A stretch of 64,000 nt of DNA from Halobacteriovorax vibrionivorans (GCF_003346865.1 NZ_QDKL01000003.1:372001-436000); one strand, 5' to 3'. Positions 26,548 through 35,725 are shown, numbered from the stretch's first letter. The notes: generated by a model from the letters alone, not told the origin. Numbers and translations: made by a program.

Positions 26548-26600
26548 AACAAAGGCCTCATAAAGAGGCCCTGTTATATAGTTTTGTTTTTTATTTTATT
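26548..26600. terminator. Terminator between convergent yjbQ and rplT
   Basis: The stem GGCCTC / GAGGCC (26554-26570) has an ATAAA loop, an outer AACA/TGTT extension and T-rich sequence downstream. It serves yjbQ and could also serve the minus-strand rplT operon. Confidence 0.7.
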
Positions 26601-26619
26601 AAATCAATAGTTTAATGAA

Positions 26620-26964
26620 TTACTTTGTTGATTCGTAGATTGCTTTAAATCCTTCAAAGTCTCTAGCAGCGATTTCCGCAAGCATCTTTCTGTTGATTTC
26701 AACATTGTTCTTCTTAAGCTGTCCCATGAACTTTGAATAAGAAGTACCAAGAAGCTTAGCAGCTGCAGAGATTCTAACGATCCAAAGCTTTCTCATATCT
26801 CTTTTAAGAAGCCTTCTACCGATATATCTGTAGTGTAATGCTCTTTTTACTGTTTCAGAAGCGTGATAGTACTTAGTTCTTCTTGAAAAGTGAAAACCTT
26901 TCGCTAATTTAAGAACCTTGTTTCTTCTCGCTCTTGCTTTAAAACCTCTTCTAACTCTAGACAT
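26620..26964 (-). CDS. rplT: Large-subunit ribosomal protein L20
   Basis: A 114-residue highly basic protein with the standard L20 layout: a long N-terminal Arg/Lys-rich tail (SRVRRGFKARARRNKVLKLAKGF) and a globular C-terminus with MGQLKKNNVEINRKMLAEIA. L20 binds 23S rRNA early in assembly and in many bacteria represses its own infC-rpmI-rplT operon. The 138-bp gap to rpmI could hold such a regulatory element, but I see no clear pseudoknot. Confidence 0.98.
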   Translation of the reverse strand: MSRVRRGFKARARRNKVLKLAKGFHFSRRTKYYHASETVKRALHYRYIGRRLLKRDMRKLWIVRISAAAKLLGTSYSKFMGQLKKNNVEINRKMLAEIAARDFEGFKAIYESTK

Positions 26965-27102
26965 AATTTACTCCATTTTTTTGACGTTTGGGGGTTAACT
27001 CATTAATCGTCAACTCTTGTACTTCCCAAAAATCAGGTTAAAAAAACAAATTGTTTTGTCGATTTATAGTTTCGACCAACTTAATTTTTGAATTGCTTGC
27101 GC

Positions 27103-27309
27103 TTAGTTTTTTGCAGCGTAAGGTAACATTCTTTTTACACGACCAGTATCTGAAGCGTGAACGTAATCTGTTTTACCAGCTCTTTTCTTCGCATCAGTTG
27201 GTTTCTTTTCAAGAATGTGTCTTAGGTTTGCTCTTTTTCTTTTGAACTTACCGTTACCTACTGGCTTAAATCTTTTAGCAGCAGCTCTTCTTGTTTTCAT
27301 TTTTGGCAT
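27103..27309 (-). CDS. rpmI: Large-subunit ribosomal protein L35
   Basis: A 68-residue basic ribosomal protein: MPKMKTRRAAAKRFKPVGNGKFKR..., then HILEKKPTDAKKRAG and RVKRMLPYAA, matching L35 end to end. The ATG follows an AAGGAGTATTTA ribosome binding site. It is the middle gene of infC-rpmI-rplT; the 204-bp gap from infC contains a terminator-like hairpin. Confidence 0.97.
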   Translation of the reverse strand: MPKMKTRRAAAKRFKPVGNGKFKRKRANLRHILEKKPTDAKKRAGKTDYVHASDTGRVKRMLPYAAKN

Positions 27310-27470
27310 TAAATACTCCTTAAATTTTTCTGTGTTAAAACACAGATCGAGAATTCAACAAAATATAACAAAACTATAAGTGCATATTTGTAGCAGGTTT
27401 GCACACTTAATGCAAAGGATAATCATCTTTTAGTAAAAAAATATCAGGTACTTAGGAAGTATATGAGAAG

Positions 27471-27497
27471 AAGCGCCTGACGTAAAATCAGGCACTT
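27471..27497 (-). promoter_or_regulatory. Terminator-like hairpin between infC and rpmI
   Basis: On the minus strand AAGTGCCTGA and TCAGGCGCTT form a 10-position stem with one mismatch and a TTTTACG loop. It is followed by a short pyrimidine run TCTTCT. It is probably an attenuator or partial terminator that lowers rpmI-rplT relative to infC. Confidence 0.6.
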
Positions 27498-27512
27498 ACA
27501 TATGAAAAAGAG

Positions 27513-28067
27513 TTATTTCTTTTTAACAGGGGCAACGATTGTAATAATACGATTCCCCATCATCTTAATTGGAGACTCAATAGCAGCAGAGGCTTCTTCG
27601 CAAACTCCTGCAAGAATCGACTCAAACTTCTCTTTCCCCATATCTTTATAGGCCATTTCACGTCCACGAAATTGCATAACAAATTTTACTTTGTCGCCAT
27701 TTTCAAGGAATTTGTAGGCCTTCTTAAGCTTAGTTTCAAGATCATGTGCTTCAATATTTGGACGCAGCTGAATTTCTTTAAGTTGAACCTTAGCTTGCTT
27801 CTTCTTTGCTTCAGCAGCTTTTTTCTGTTGTTCGTACTTAAACTTACCGTAGTCCATTAGCTTTACAACAGGTGGCTTAGCTGTTGGTGCGATCTCGATG
27901 AGATCAACGCCAAGTTCTTCAGCAATTTCACGTGCCTTATCAATAGAAACGACTCCATACTGTTCTTCATCACTCATTAGACGACATTCTGGAATTCTGA
28001 TTTGGTCATTCGTTCTAGGGCCTCTCTCTTTTCTTCTACCCCTTCCACCTTTAAAATTGTTGCTAAT
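27513..28067 (-). CDS. infC: Translation initiation factor IF-3, starting at an AUU codon
   Basis: IF-3 inspects start codons and keeps ribosomal subunits apart. The N-domain runs from RTNDQIRIPE through EIAPTAKPPVVKLMDYGKFKYEQ, then a Lys/Ala/Gln linker, then the C-domain KEIQLRPNIEAHDLETKLKKA...FRGREMA. I place the start at ATT 28067-28065, giving 185 residues. CGGAGGTG lies 4 bp before it, and IF-3 genes classically use AUU so that IF-3 represses its own translation. The in-frame ATG at 28112 lies inside a hairpin and has no ribosome binding site. It heads infC-rpmI-rplT. Confidence 0.95.
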   Translation of the reverse strand: MSNNFKGGRGRRKERGPRTNDQIRIPECRLMSDEEQYGVVSIDKAREIAEELGVDLIEIAPTAKPPVVKLMDYGKFKYEQQKKAAEAKKKQAKVQLKEIQLRPNIEAHDLETKLKKAYKFLENGDKVKFVMQFRGREMAYKDMGKEKFESILAGVCEEASAAIESPIKMMGNRIITIVAPVKKK

Positions 28068-28083
28068 AAAACACCTCCGGAAA

Positions 28084-28108
28084 TAAGACCAATTATTAGC
28101 GGTTGGTC
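28084..28108 (-). promoter_or_regulatory. Hairpin in the infC leader
   Basis: On the minus strand AGACCAA and TTGGTCT form a 7-bp stem with a ~10-nt loop ending a few bases before the CGGAGGTG ribosome binding site of infC. It may position or protect the initiation site, or be the end of an attenuator. The upstream in-frame ATG lies just outside the stem. Confidence 0.55.
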
Positions 28109-28203
28109 TCATAATAAATAAATATCAAGAATTGATCATATACAATTCTAATAGTTTACAATTGTGATTGCAAACATAACAAAAAATATTCCTCGAGTAT
28201 ACA

Positions 28204-28632
28204 TTAATGAAGGAGATATTTCTCATAAAAAACCTGATAATCCCCTTCATGTGAAGATATTCGTAAAAAATAGTCCTCATCTATACCTAAATCATTAAAT
28301 AACTCAGAAATCTTCTTATATTCTCTTAACTTTTCTAGGCCAATCTCTACGCTTTCAATATCTCCAGAATTTAGATCCTTAGTTATAAGATTCTTATTCT
28401 GTATATTACCTATAATAGGAATCCCTACAATATACTCTAAGTCCTGCTCTTCATCCCTACTAACGAGAAGATAGAGTTCATCGTATTTGAAATGAATGAG
28501 ATTGCCATGGACAATTTCAGACATTAAATGGGCCGCTTCAGAGAAAATGCGGCCTAATTCTTTATGAGTGGCCCCGTGAACCAATCGAATATTTCCAATT
28601 TTTCTAATATTTTTATCTTTACCTAAATCCAT
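28204..28632 (-). CDS. Hypothetical protein at the end of the yfgM-bamB-gua-plsB-CDF run
   Basis: A 142-residue acidic cytoplasmic protein. Its middle (LIHFKYDELYLLVSRDEEQDLEYIVGIPIIG) has the strand pattern of small GyrI-like effector-binding domains, but the match is weak. Its ATG directly follows the CDF stop (TAAATG), so it is surely co-translated with that transporter. I do not recognise a family. Confidence 0.6.
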   Translation of the reverse strand: MDLGKDKNIRKIGNIRLVHGATHKELGRIFSEAAHLMSEIVHGNLIHFKYDELYLLVSRDEEQDLEYIVGIPIIGNIQNKNLITKDLNSGDIESVEIGLEKLREYKKISELFNDLGIDEDYFLRISSHEGDYQVFYEKYLLH

Positions 28633-29541
28633 TTAGTCCTCGTGAGTCTCATCATCTGGTTCAATATGGATTAAAATATCAATATCGCGACAATAATCCT
28701 TAAGTAGTGATCTTAAGCGATCTTCAACCTCATGTGAAATTTCATGGGCCTTTGTTAATGAGAGCTTAGGATCAAGTAGAAGATGAAAGTCTATTTGCAT
28801 CCAGGTCGTATTTCCACGCGCTCTAAACTCATGTATATCACGGACATATTGCATATCCTCTAATGCTTTTAGATAACGATCCTTAATAACTGGTGATACA
28901 TCGAGGAGATCATTTAAATTATCTAATGTAATTTGAATCGCTAGATAAAAGAGGTAGAAGATAATAAGTCCACCAACAATATAGTCGACAATAAAGATTT
29001 CAAACTTAGCACAAACGATTGAGATAAGAACACCAATACTAATGACCATATCACCGAACGTGTGCCCGCTATCTGCAATTAAAATCTTAGAATTTAACTC
29101 TCGCCCTTTTCGACCTTCATAACTTGATACAAATGCACTTACTGCAATTGAGATGAGTATTGATAATATTGGTATGGCCCCGAATAAACCTCTGGTCTGC
29201 TCCCCAGAAAAAACAAAGTCATGATAATCAATACCTAATTTAATTGAAGAACCAAATAACATTAGAGCAATAATTAGTGCTCCAAGATTTTCAAATTTAT
29301 AATGGCCATAATTATGTCTACGATCACTTGGCTTTGCAGCGATTGCTATCGTGATTAAACCTAAGATATTTGAAGAGCCATCAAAAAGTGACTCAATCCC
29401 AGAAGATCTAAGAGAGAGAAAATCAAATTGAATACCAGCAAAGAGCTTAATTAGAGCGACAGCGATATTTAGGAAGAAAGTTATAAGTAAAACTTTCTTT
29501 ATCGCACTTTCTCTTGATAGTAATTCAGTCTTCAAAGGCAA
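28633..29541 (-). CDS. Cation diffusion facilitator (metal/proton antiporter)
   Basis: A 302-residue CDF transporter with six membrane helices and a C-terminal cytoplasmic metal-binding domain (~215-302). The family motif in helix 2 is SSGIESLFDGSSNILG, with Glu-Ser where Asp-Ser is usual. Helix 5 has ADSGHTFGDMVIS (H-x-x-x-D), giving a His/Asp-type site often selective for zinc or related divalent ions. The C-terminal domain includes HLLLDPKLSLTKAHEISHEVE. It follows the PlsB-like gene by 8 bp. Metal identity cannot be fixed from sequence. Confidence 0.92.
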   Translation of the reverse strand: MPLKTELLSRESAIKKVLLITFFLNIAVALIKLFAGIQFDFLSLRSSGIESLFDGSSNILGLITIAIAAKPSDRRHNYGHYKFENLGALIIALMLFGSSIKLGIDYHDFVFSGEQTRGLFGAIPILSILISIAVSAFVSSYEGRKGRELNSKILIADSGHTFGDMVISIGVLISIVCAKFEIFIVDYIVGGLIIFYLFYLAIQITLDNLNDLLDVSPVIKDRYLKALEDMQYVRDIHEFRARGNTTWMQIDFHLLLDPKLSLTKAHEISHEVEDRLRSLLKDYCRDIDILIHIEPDDETHED

Positions 29542-29549
29542 CCTTTTAG

Positions 29550-31334
29550 TTATACCACTTTAAAATTAAGTTTCAGTTGGTCTAATAGAATCTTCTCAGT
29601 AGACTCGATAAAATCAGCGAGTTTATCTCTATCTGCTACGTAGTAAGAATTGTCTTCGTAACCTAAAACACCGACTTGTTCAAAATACTGCAGAGCAGTT
29701 TTCATTAATTCAACATTTTGGCTTTCTGGAAAACGGATGACTCTTTGAGTTTGAATTTCTGCATTATAAACATCCGCAAATCGCTTCATATAATCGGCCG
29801 TCTTAAAAGAGACATTATTCTTTTGAAAACTTTCTAACGTCAAGGCCGATACAAAGTATGCTTCGTTTATATAAGTAAGAGAGCGAGCAAAGATACTTAA
29901 TTTGGAAGCGACTTCATAGAGATCTTTATTAGTGAACTCAATGGCCTCGTTTAAATTAGCAATATCTCTTCCCACAACATTACTTAGTATCTTAAGAGTC
30001 TTTGAATAGTATTGTTTTACAGTTGGTAAATAAAACTCCATCTTCAATAAGCTTCTTTGCTTAATGAAGAATTGTTTTAAACAATCGGCATTTTCTATCT
30101 CACCACTAAAAACATTAAACCAAGCAAGTGATATGGTCCAAGGTATAATGAAGTGATGAACTATTGTATTTTTGAAAAAGAGAAGCTCTCCTCTTGAGTC
30201 CTTCTTAATTGAATAAAATAGAGAAGATCCAACTTCTTTTTGCCCAATAACATCAACCTTATTATTGCCAATAAGGATGTCCATTGCACGGCCAATAGAG
30301 TCTTCTAATAGAGAGTCTTTTAGACCATCAGTAAAAGGAATATCATATGACTTACAATATTCTAAAATTGCCTGAGCTTTTAATATGATATCTGTCCACT
30401 TAAGAGCACCTGTTGGCTCATCAAGAAGAATTAGAACAAGTAAGTTAGTCGGCGTGATAACCATTTGATCACCAACACTTCTAAAACATTTAAATGCAAG
30501 GTCTCTTACATGCTTCTTATTCTCATCTGGATCATCTAATTTATATGCATATTGAGGCTTACCAAGATTGATATGTATTTTACCAAATTGATAGGCCATA
30601 AGTTTTAGAAGGCCAAAGAGTTGTCCTGTCGACTCTTTCTTTTTCTTTCCACCCATCATCTCTTTTGCCAGTGCTTTTTGCTCTGGAACATACTCATGAG
30701 CAATACTTACAGGAACAAATGCTAATCCTCTCTCTTTTGCATTTGGAAGATGTGAATGTGCCTCTAGTAGCATTTGGTATAGGCCGTATTTTGGTGGCCT
30801 AAGTTTTCCAGAGCGAGTACGCCCACCTTCAAAGAAGAATTCAATGGGCTCTTTCCTTTTTAATAAAGCAAAGAGGTAGGCCTCCATTGTAAATTTATAG
30901 AGAATGTCGTTTTGAAAGCTTCTTCTGATAAAGAAACATCCAGATTTTCTAAATATTTTACCAATTGGGAATATATTTAAGTTATCACCACCTGCAACAT
31001 AGAGCATACGTTTGTATTCTTTAAAGAATTTGTAATTAATAGCAATATAATCGGCATGTGATTGATGATTTGGAACGAGAACGACACTGTCTTTTTCAAG
31101 CAAAGCTCGAAGATCAGTGTCATTTTCTTTGTAACTGATACCATCATAAAGTCTTGGTAAAGTAGCATCAAAGAACTTTTCCATCGACTTCATATATGAA
31201 GGTGAGTTAATTGCACGCATTTCTTTAAAGTTTGCAATTACTTTCTTCCTAGTCGCTTCAGGATCTTTACTATCACTGATGCGTTTTACGATCTTAGGAT
31301 AACTTAATAAGTCATCTAGGATATCAGTTTGCAT
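29550..31334 (-). CDS. PlsB-like glycerol-3-phosphate/lysophospholipid acyltransferase
   Basis: A 594-residue acyltransferase of the PlsB family. Catalytic block I is VPNHQSHADYIAINY (H-x4-D) at ~92-106. The substrate block is FEGGRTRSGKLRPPKYG at ~163-179, and VPVSIAHEYVPE is block IV-like. The N-terminus is shorter than in E. coli PlsB (about 800 residues). It probably makes lysophosphatidic acid, the first step of phospholipid synthesis, at the inner membrane. It sits 11 bp after the IMP dehydrogenase-family gene and 8 bp before the CDF transporter. Confidence 0.88.
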   Translation of the reverse strand: MQTDILDDLLSYPKIVKRISDSKDPEATRKKVIANFKEMRAINSPSYMKSMEKFFDATLPRLYDGISYKENDTDLRALLEKDSVVLVPNHQSHADYIAINYKFFKEYKRMLYVAGGDNLNIFPIGKIFRKSGCFFIRRSFQNDILYKFTMEAYLFALLKRKEPIEFFFEGGRTRSGKLRPPKYGLYQMLLEAHSHLPNAKERGLAFVPVSIAHEYVPEQKALAKEMMGGKKKKESTGQLFGLLKLMAYQFGKIHINLGKPQYAYKLDDPDENKKHVRDLAFKCFRSVGDQMVITPTNLLVLILLDEPTGALKWTDIILKAQAILEYCKSYDIPFTDGLKDSLLEDSIGRAMDILIGNNKVDVIGQKEVGSSLFYSIKKDSRGELLFFKNTIVHHFIIPWTISLAWFNVFSGEIENADCLKQFFIKQRSLLKMEFYLPTVKQYYSKTLKILSNVVGRDIANLNEAIEFTNKDLYEVASKLSIFARSLTYINEAYFVSALTLESFQKNNVSFKTADYMKRFADVYNAEIQTQRVIRFPESQNVELMKTALQYFEQVGVLGYEDNSYYVADRDKLADFIESTEKILLDQLKLNFKVV

Positions 31335-31345
31335 AGAGCGGCCTT

Positions 31346-32407
31346 TTATTGTTTTCCGTGTGGTTTACTCTCTGCCATACCTGAAGATGACATTTCCATA
31401 AATAATCCGGCTTCACTCATTTGATCAAGTTGATCAACACCAAGATAAGTCATCCCTGAGCGAATACCACCTGTAAGTTCATTGATAATATTCTCAACTG
31501 GCCCTTTACAAGGAATCATTGTATCAACACCTTCTGCGGCCATACCTTTAGGAAGCTCCCCACGCCAAGAAACTTGAGCGGCCTTTGAAGCCATTCCACG
31601 ATATTCTTTCATTCCACCTTTAACTTCACCTGGAGTTTCTAATGCTCCTGAGAGAAGTGATCCGGCCATACATGAATTAGCTCCAGCACATAATGCTTTT
31701 ACCATGTCTCCAGAGTTCTTAAGTCCACCATCTGCGATAACAGGGATCCCTGCTCTCTGTGCTTCTGCAACACACATTGCAACAGCTGTTAATTGTGGAA
31801 CGCCATGACCTGTAATGATACGTGTTGTACACATACTTCCAGGACCGATACCAACTTTAACAGCATCAGCACCTTTATCAATCATACGCTTTACACCATC
31901 TGGTGTTGCAACATTACCTGCAATAACATCAATTGATGGATAATTTTTCTTAATATACTCGAGAACTTCCATCATCATAATTGAATCACCATGAGCGATA
32001 TCAACAGTTAGAATTTCTACTCCTAATTCAGCAAGTAGGTCTGCTCTCTTTTTTCCCTCATCCTTAACACCAACTGAAGCTGCGATTGGAAGAGAGATAG
32101 AATGTTCTTTGAAATATTTTTGAATTGCTTTTACATCTTCAACTTGTTGCTCTGGAGACATGAAACGATGAAGAATACCAACGCCACCTAGACGCCCCAT
32201 CTCCATTGCCATCTCTGGTCCTGTAACTGTATCCATATTTGCAGCAATAATTGGAATATCAATTGAATGGTTCTTAGTAATTTTTGTTTTTAAATTCGTG
32301 TGTCTGCGAGAAGAAATCTCTGAATACCTAGGAATTAATAAAACGTCATCAAAAGTTAAACCTTTTCCACGACTTAAAATACCATTTGCTTTGAATGTTA
32401 AATCCAT
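31346..32407 (-). CDS. IMP dehydrogenase/GMP reductase family protein without CBS domains
   Basis: A 353-residue TIM-barrel enzyme with [14 protein letters not shown] at the N-terminus, the phosphate loop and catalytic Cys in [33 protein letters not shown], then [10 protein letters not shown]. The tandem CBS module of IMP dehydrogenase is absent, as in GMP reductases and a few IMP dehydrogenases. The flap reads [15 protein letters not shown] rather than the usual IMPDH Arg-Tyr dyad, which leans towards GMP reductase; the assignment stays open. It lies 88 bp after the BamB-like gene, with an inverted repeat in the gap. Confidence 0.85.
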   Translation of the reverse strand: MDLTFKANGILSRGKGLTFDDVLLIPRYSEISSRRHTNLKTKITKNHSIDIPIIAANMDTVTGPEMAMEMGRLGGVGILHRFMSPEQQVEDVKAIQKYFKEHSISLPIAASVGVKDEGKKRADLLAELGVEILTVDIAHGDSIMMMEVLEYIKKNYPSIDVIAGNVATPDGVKRMIDKGADAVKVGIGPGSMCTTRIITGHGVPQLTAVAMCVAEAQRAGIPVIADGGLKNSGDMVKALCAGANSCMAGSLLSGALETPGEVKGGMKEYRGMASKAAQVSWRGELPKGMAAEGVDTMIPCKGPVENIINELTGGIRSGMTYLGVDQLDQMSEAGLFMEMSSSGMAESKPHGKQ

Positions 32408-32427
32408 ACTCTCCCCTAAAATAACAA

Positions 32428-32485
32428 TCCCGTGTGTGTAATTTCAACGTCATAATATCATTGTCGAAAAGACACACACAAGGGA
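32428..32485 (-). promoter_or_regulatory. Inverted repeat upstream of the IMPDH/GMPR gene
   Basis: CCCGTGTGTGT (32429-32439) pairs with ACACACACAAGGG (32472-32484), giving CCC/GGG plus GTGTGTGT/ACACACAC arms around a ~32-nt loop. It lies in the 88-bp gap between the BamB-like stop and the IMPDH/GMPR start, and could attenuate or otherwise regulate the downstream genes. Confidence 0.55.
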
Positions 32486-32495
32486 ATTTTAGGTT

Positions 32496-33626
32496 TTATC
32501 TGAAAGTATAAAGACGATAACGTGATGAAATAAAAGCTAAAAACTCATCGTCATAGCTCATGTGACCAAATACGGCCGAGTAGGCAGAACCTAAGTCAAA
32601 CTCTTGTTTGATCATTCCATTAGAGTCGATGAAAAAAGCAGTTTTACCAACTGTTGTGACAACAACACCACCCTTCCAAGGAGCGAGAGACGACACTGCT
32701 TCATCTGAAAGCTTCACTCTCTTATATTCTTGAAATTGTTTATCAATATAAATGAGTTCACCATTAACGCTACCAAAGACCATATTTTGGCCGTTACCAA
32801 TTTCTAGGCCTGCGCGGTTTGTACGGAAGTTCAATTTTTTAAAAAGAACACCAGACTTCGGCACGATCACTTCGGTACGATCATCAACTGAGCCAACAAG
32901 GATCTTTTCATTAAAAATGACAGGTCGCATATCAACATCAACAAATTTCTGCCCAGGGCTTAGCCTTCTTTCCCAAAGTACTTGACCTTCTTCAAGAGAG
33001 AAGCAGACAAAGTATCCATCAGCAAAGCCTGCGTATAAGCGTCCATCAAGTATTAATGGTGTTGAAGCGCGTTGCACTGTTGAATAGTATGGAACAGATC
33101 TCTTGTACGACCAAATAACGCGACCAGTATAAACATCAATACTAAATAATTTATGATTTCGAGTATGAATGAATAATCGGCCATTTGCTGTAACAGGAGT
33201 TGAATCGATTCCACCATCTAGGTCAAACTCATAAGCGAGCTCGCCCTTATTGAGGTCTCTTGCATAAACACGTCCAGTATCATCACCAAAGATCAATAGA
33301 TTTTCAAAAATAATTGGAGCACTTGTCATTTGCCCTTTAATCTTGTGCGTCCAAATTAGGCGGCCATTTTCAACATTATAAGCATTAAAATTACCACGGC
33401 CATCAGCAGCATAGAGAATTCCATCAGCAATTAGTGGTGAAGATAATGAAATCGGAAGATTTCCAGACTCGTAACTTGGCTCTAGATTCTTAGTCCAAGT
33501 AAGAGTTAGAGGGTCCACCTCAAGCTTCTTGCCTTCTAACATACTTGTTACTTTTTTTATGCTTGAACAAGAGGCAAGCAAAGTGGCCATTGCTATGACC
33601 ACTAAAATATTACGATATAACTTCAT
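32496..33626 (-). CDS. bamB: BamB-like outer-membrane assembly lipoprotein (PQQ beta-propeller)
   Basis: A 376-residue lipoprotein. The signal peptide ends in a lipobox LLASC, so it is probably anchored to the outer membrane. The mature part consists of PQQ-type propeller blades, e.g. GRLIWTHKIKGQMTSAPIIFENLLIFGDDTGRVYA and GRVIWSYKRS. In E. coli BamB supports the Bam complex and is encoded yfgM-bamB-der. Here the upstream gene is YfgM-like (9 bp away), but der lies 3.4 kb off in another operon. That synteny is why I prefer BamB over a PQQ dehydrogenase fragment. Confidence 0.85.
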   Translation of the reverse strand: MKLYRNILVVIAMATLLASCSSIKKVTSMLEGKKLEVDPLTLTWTKNLEPSYESGNLPISLSSPLIADGILYAADGRGNFNAYNVENGRLIWTHKIKGQMTSAPIIFENLLIFGDDTGRVYARDLNKGELAYEFDLDGGIDSTPVTANGRLFIHTRNHKLFSIDVYTGRVIWSYKRSVPYYSTVQRASTPLILDGRLYAGFADGYFVCFSLEEGQVLWERRLSPGQKFVDVDMRPVIFNEKILVGSVDDRTEVIVPKSGVLFKKLNFRTNRAGLEIGNGQNMVFGSVNGELIYIDKQFQEYKRVKLSDEAVSSLAPWKGGVVVTTVGKTAFFIDSNGMIKQEFDLGSAYSAVFGHMSYDDEFLAFISSRYRLYTFR

Positions 33627-33635
33627 AAATTCCGC

Positions 33636-34298
33636 TTATTTGATTGTATTTAAGTGATATTTAGCTAACGACTTATATACATTTTCAGTTGTTAGAGTAA
33701 GGACTCTTTCAAAGTGTCCTTTGGCCGAAGCAGTGTCACCTTTTGCAAGGTAGCTACGCCCAAGTTCAAGCTCAATTCGACCCATTGATAGTGCACGATC
33801 ATTACTTTTAAGTTCTTTAAGTGTCGCAATTGCTCCATCGTAGTCTTTTAAATCTTGCTGTATCACTGCCTTTCGAACATTGATAAAATATGATTGTAAT
33901 GAATTAGATGCGCTTATTAGACTAATAATTTCAAAAGCTTCTTGATTTTGACCTTTATTCGTTAAGTGATCTACGGCCAATAAAGTTGTTGAAATAGCAG
34001 CAGAGCTATCACCAAACTCACCAAGAATAGTTTTTAGCTCAGAAACCATTGCGGCAGAGTCGATCTCACCTTTTTTAAACTTCTCTAAACTTCCAGTTTC
34101 AAAGCTATAAAGAGTTTGGGCAGCTTTCTCATTTTGTTGGTTTTTAACATATGAAAAAATACCGTAACCTGCAGTCGCACCGATAATAAGTAAGATTAAT
34201 CCAATAACCAATGCCTTATTCTTAGCGATAAAAGCACCAAGCTCAGTTGAATTTAATTCAGAATTTAGGCCTTCATTTGGCGCTACTTGTGTTGTCAT
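33636..34298 (-). CDS. YfgM-like membrane-anchored TPR protein
   Basis: A 220-residue protein with one membrane helix (~28-50, ALVIGLILLIIGATAGYGIFSYV) and a periplasmic TPR region. The clearest repeats are at ~150-215 (YDGAIATLKELKS... SMGRIELELGRSYLAKGDTASAKGHFERVL). The layout matches E. coli YfgM, a SecYEG-linked ancillary protein in the periplasmic chaperone network. It leads the yfgM-bamB-guaB/C-plsB-CDF run. Assignment rests on topology, TPRs and synteny. Confidence 0.78.
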   Translation of the reverse strand: MTTQVAPNEGLNSELNSTELGAFIAKNKALVIGLILLIIGATAGYGIFSYVKNQQNEKAAQTLYSFETGSLEKFKKGEIDSAAMVSELKTILGEFGDSSAAISTTLLAVDHLTNKGQNQEAFEIISLISASNSLQSYFINVRKAVIQQDLKDYDGAIATLKELKSNDRALSMGRIELELGRSYLAKGDTASAKGHFERVLTLTTENVYKSLAKYHLNTIK

Positions 34299-34416
34299 CC
34301 ATTACCCTCTAGTTAAAAATTTTTATCATTTTAATAAATAACATTGAAAGTTGTCAAAAATACATGAGTATTGTTAGAATTAAATTAATTAATTTCATAA
34401 AGGATTATTACGCACC

Positions 34417-34896
34417 ATGAAAAGGATTTCATTTTTAATAATTACCTTATTTATTTCACTTAACTCTTTTGCCATTGAAAGAGTAGGAAGATTAGGAGTT
34501 GGTTTTTCAAATACTATCTCTGACTCTATCCCTTCTCTGTCAATCAAGGTCCAAAGAAGCTCGACATTCTCATATGGAGCAATTTTTGGAGTAAACACTG
34601 CTGACGACGGTGGATGGCACGGAGGAATTCGACTTTACCGTAATATCTTTGATGAACCGTATCTCACATTTTATACGGTTGGCGCCGCGACATTGATCAA
34701 CCAAAAAGTACCTGGCCAAGATAGCGAATCAGGATTTCAAGGCGATGTAGGACTTGGAGCAGAGTTTTCTCTACAAGGAATTGACAGCCTAGGCTTTAGC
34801 GTTGAATTTGGCGTACGCTTCAAAAATCTGGATGACTTTGAAGTTACGACAATGGGTGAAAACTTCTTAAATGCAGGTATTCACTTTTATCTTTAA
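34417..34896 (+). CDS. Small outer-membrane barrel-like protein
   Basis: A 159-residue exported protein: signal peptide 1-19 (ending NSFAI), then Gly- and aromatic-rich amphipathic strands with a C-terminal strand ending GIHFYL. The pattern fits an 8-stranded outer-membrane beta-barrel. No catalytic motif is visible. It is followed 14 bp later by another barrel-like protein on the same strand, suggesting a two-gene unit. Confidence 0.65.
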   Translation: MKRISFLIITLFISLNSFAIERVGRLGVGFSNTISDSIPSLSIKVQRSSTFSYGAIFGVNTADDGGWHGGIRLYRNIFDEPYLTFYTVGAATLINQKVPGQDSESGFQGDVGLGAEFSLQGIDSLGFSVEFGVRFKNLDDFEVTTMGENFLNAGIHFYL

Positions 34897-34910
34897 ATTG
34901 GAATTATTGA

Positions 34911-35684
34911 ATGCATATATCTAAATACATGGCCTTCATTCTTGTCTTCATATTTGCAATTGTGTCTCCACAATTTACAAAGGCACAAGATGGGATGATC
35001 GGTGCAGATGATGACTTAAATATCGGTGGCGATATTTTCTCAGATTTTAATGAAGACCTACAAGAACAACAAATCTATGAAGATGAACGTTACTACAAAT
35101 ACGGACGCTTCTTTTCATTCTCAATGGGTATTGGTTACACAACTTGGGATGGCAATCGTGGAAAGATGTATGAGGATCTACCTCCTACTTTCAACCTAAC
35201 AGTTCAATACTTCTCAGACTTTCAATCGGCATGGAATATTGGTTTTGCATATTCTAAGCACAATATAAGTTTAACAAAGCCGACTCAAGGAATCAGTAGT
35301 GCAGCATCAATCGATATTTCAATGCTTCGCATGTACTTTGGATACCGTTACTATATCGACACTTCAAACCTTGGTACGGCCATAACTTACTCAAATCCTT
35401 ATATAACGGCGAGATTTGAATATTGGTATGAACAAGAAAAGATTGAAACTGTAGGTGAAAAAAAAGAAGACAGCTTTGGAGGCGCAGGTGTTGCACTAGG
35501 TGGCGGACTTGAATTTCCAATAAAAATAAAAGAATCATATGTGAATATTGAAGCACTTCTTCACACTGTAGCTCTACAAGATGTGCGTACGATAAAATAC
35601 GCATCTAAGGATGGAGGGCCTGGTGTGCCTGATTTATCAGGATTTGCTTACTCTCTAACAGTTAATTATGTTTGGAATTGGTAG
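34911..35684 (+). CDS. Outer-membrane beta-barrel-like protein
   Basis: A 257-residue exported protein. The signal peptide ends TKAQ (~1-25). An acidic linker (GADDDLNIGGDIFSDFNEDLQEQQ) comes next, then at least eight amphipathic strands. It ends YSLTVNYVWNW with a C-terminal aromatic residue, as Bam substrates usually have. The acidic linker before the barrel is unusual and may bind calcium or sit in the periplasm. No family recognised. Confidence 0.65.
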   Translation: MHISKYMAFILVFIFAIVSPQFTKAQDGMIGADDDLNIGGDIFSDFNEDLQEQQIYEDERYYKYGRFFSFSMGIGYTTWDGNRGKMYEDLPPTFNLTVQYFSDFQSAWNIGFAYSKHNISLTKPTQGISSAASIDISMLRMYFGYRYYIDTSNLGTAITYSNPYITARFEYWYEQEKIETVGEKKEDSFGGAGVALGGGLEFPIKIKESYVNIEALLHTVALQDVRTIKYASKDGGPGVPDLSGFAYSLTVNYVWNW

Positions 35685-35713
35685 AGCAATAAAGAAGAAA
35701 CAATAATCACAGA

Positions 35714-35725
35714 GAGCTATAGCTC
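35714..35725. promoter_or_regulatory. 12-bp perfect palindrome upstream of doxX
   Basis: GAGCTATAGCTC lies 54 bp before the DoxX start in a short intergenic region. It could be an operator, but at this length a chance palindrome is possible. Confidence 0.35.

Noticed and set aside
28068..28112. The ATG at 28112 as the infC start.
   Set aside because: It has no ribosome binding site, adjoins a hairpin, and the 15 added residues are unlike IF-3; the ATT at 28067 has an excellent site.
32752..32985. A plus-strand frame inside the BamB-like gene.
   Set aside because: It is antisense to a well-supported propeller protein and has no start signal.
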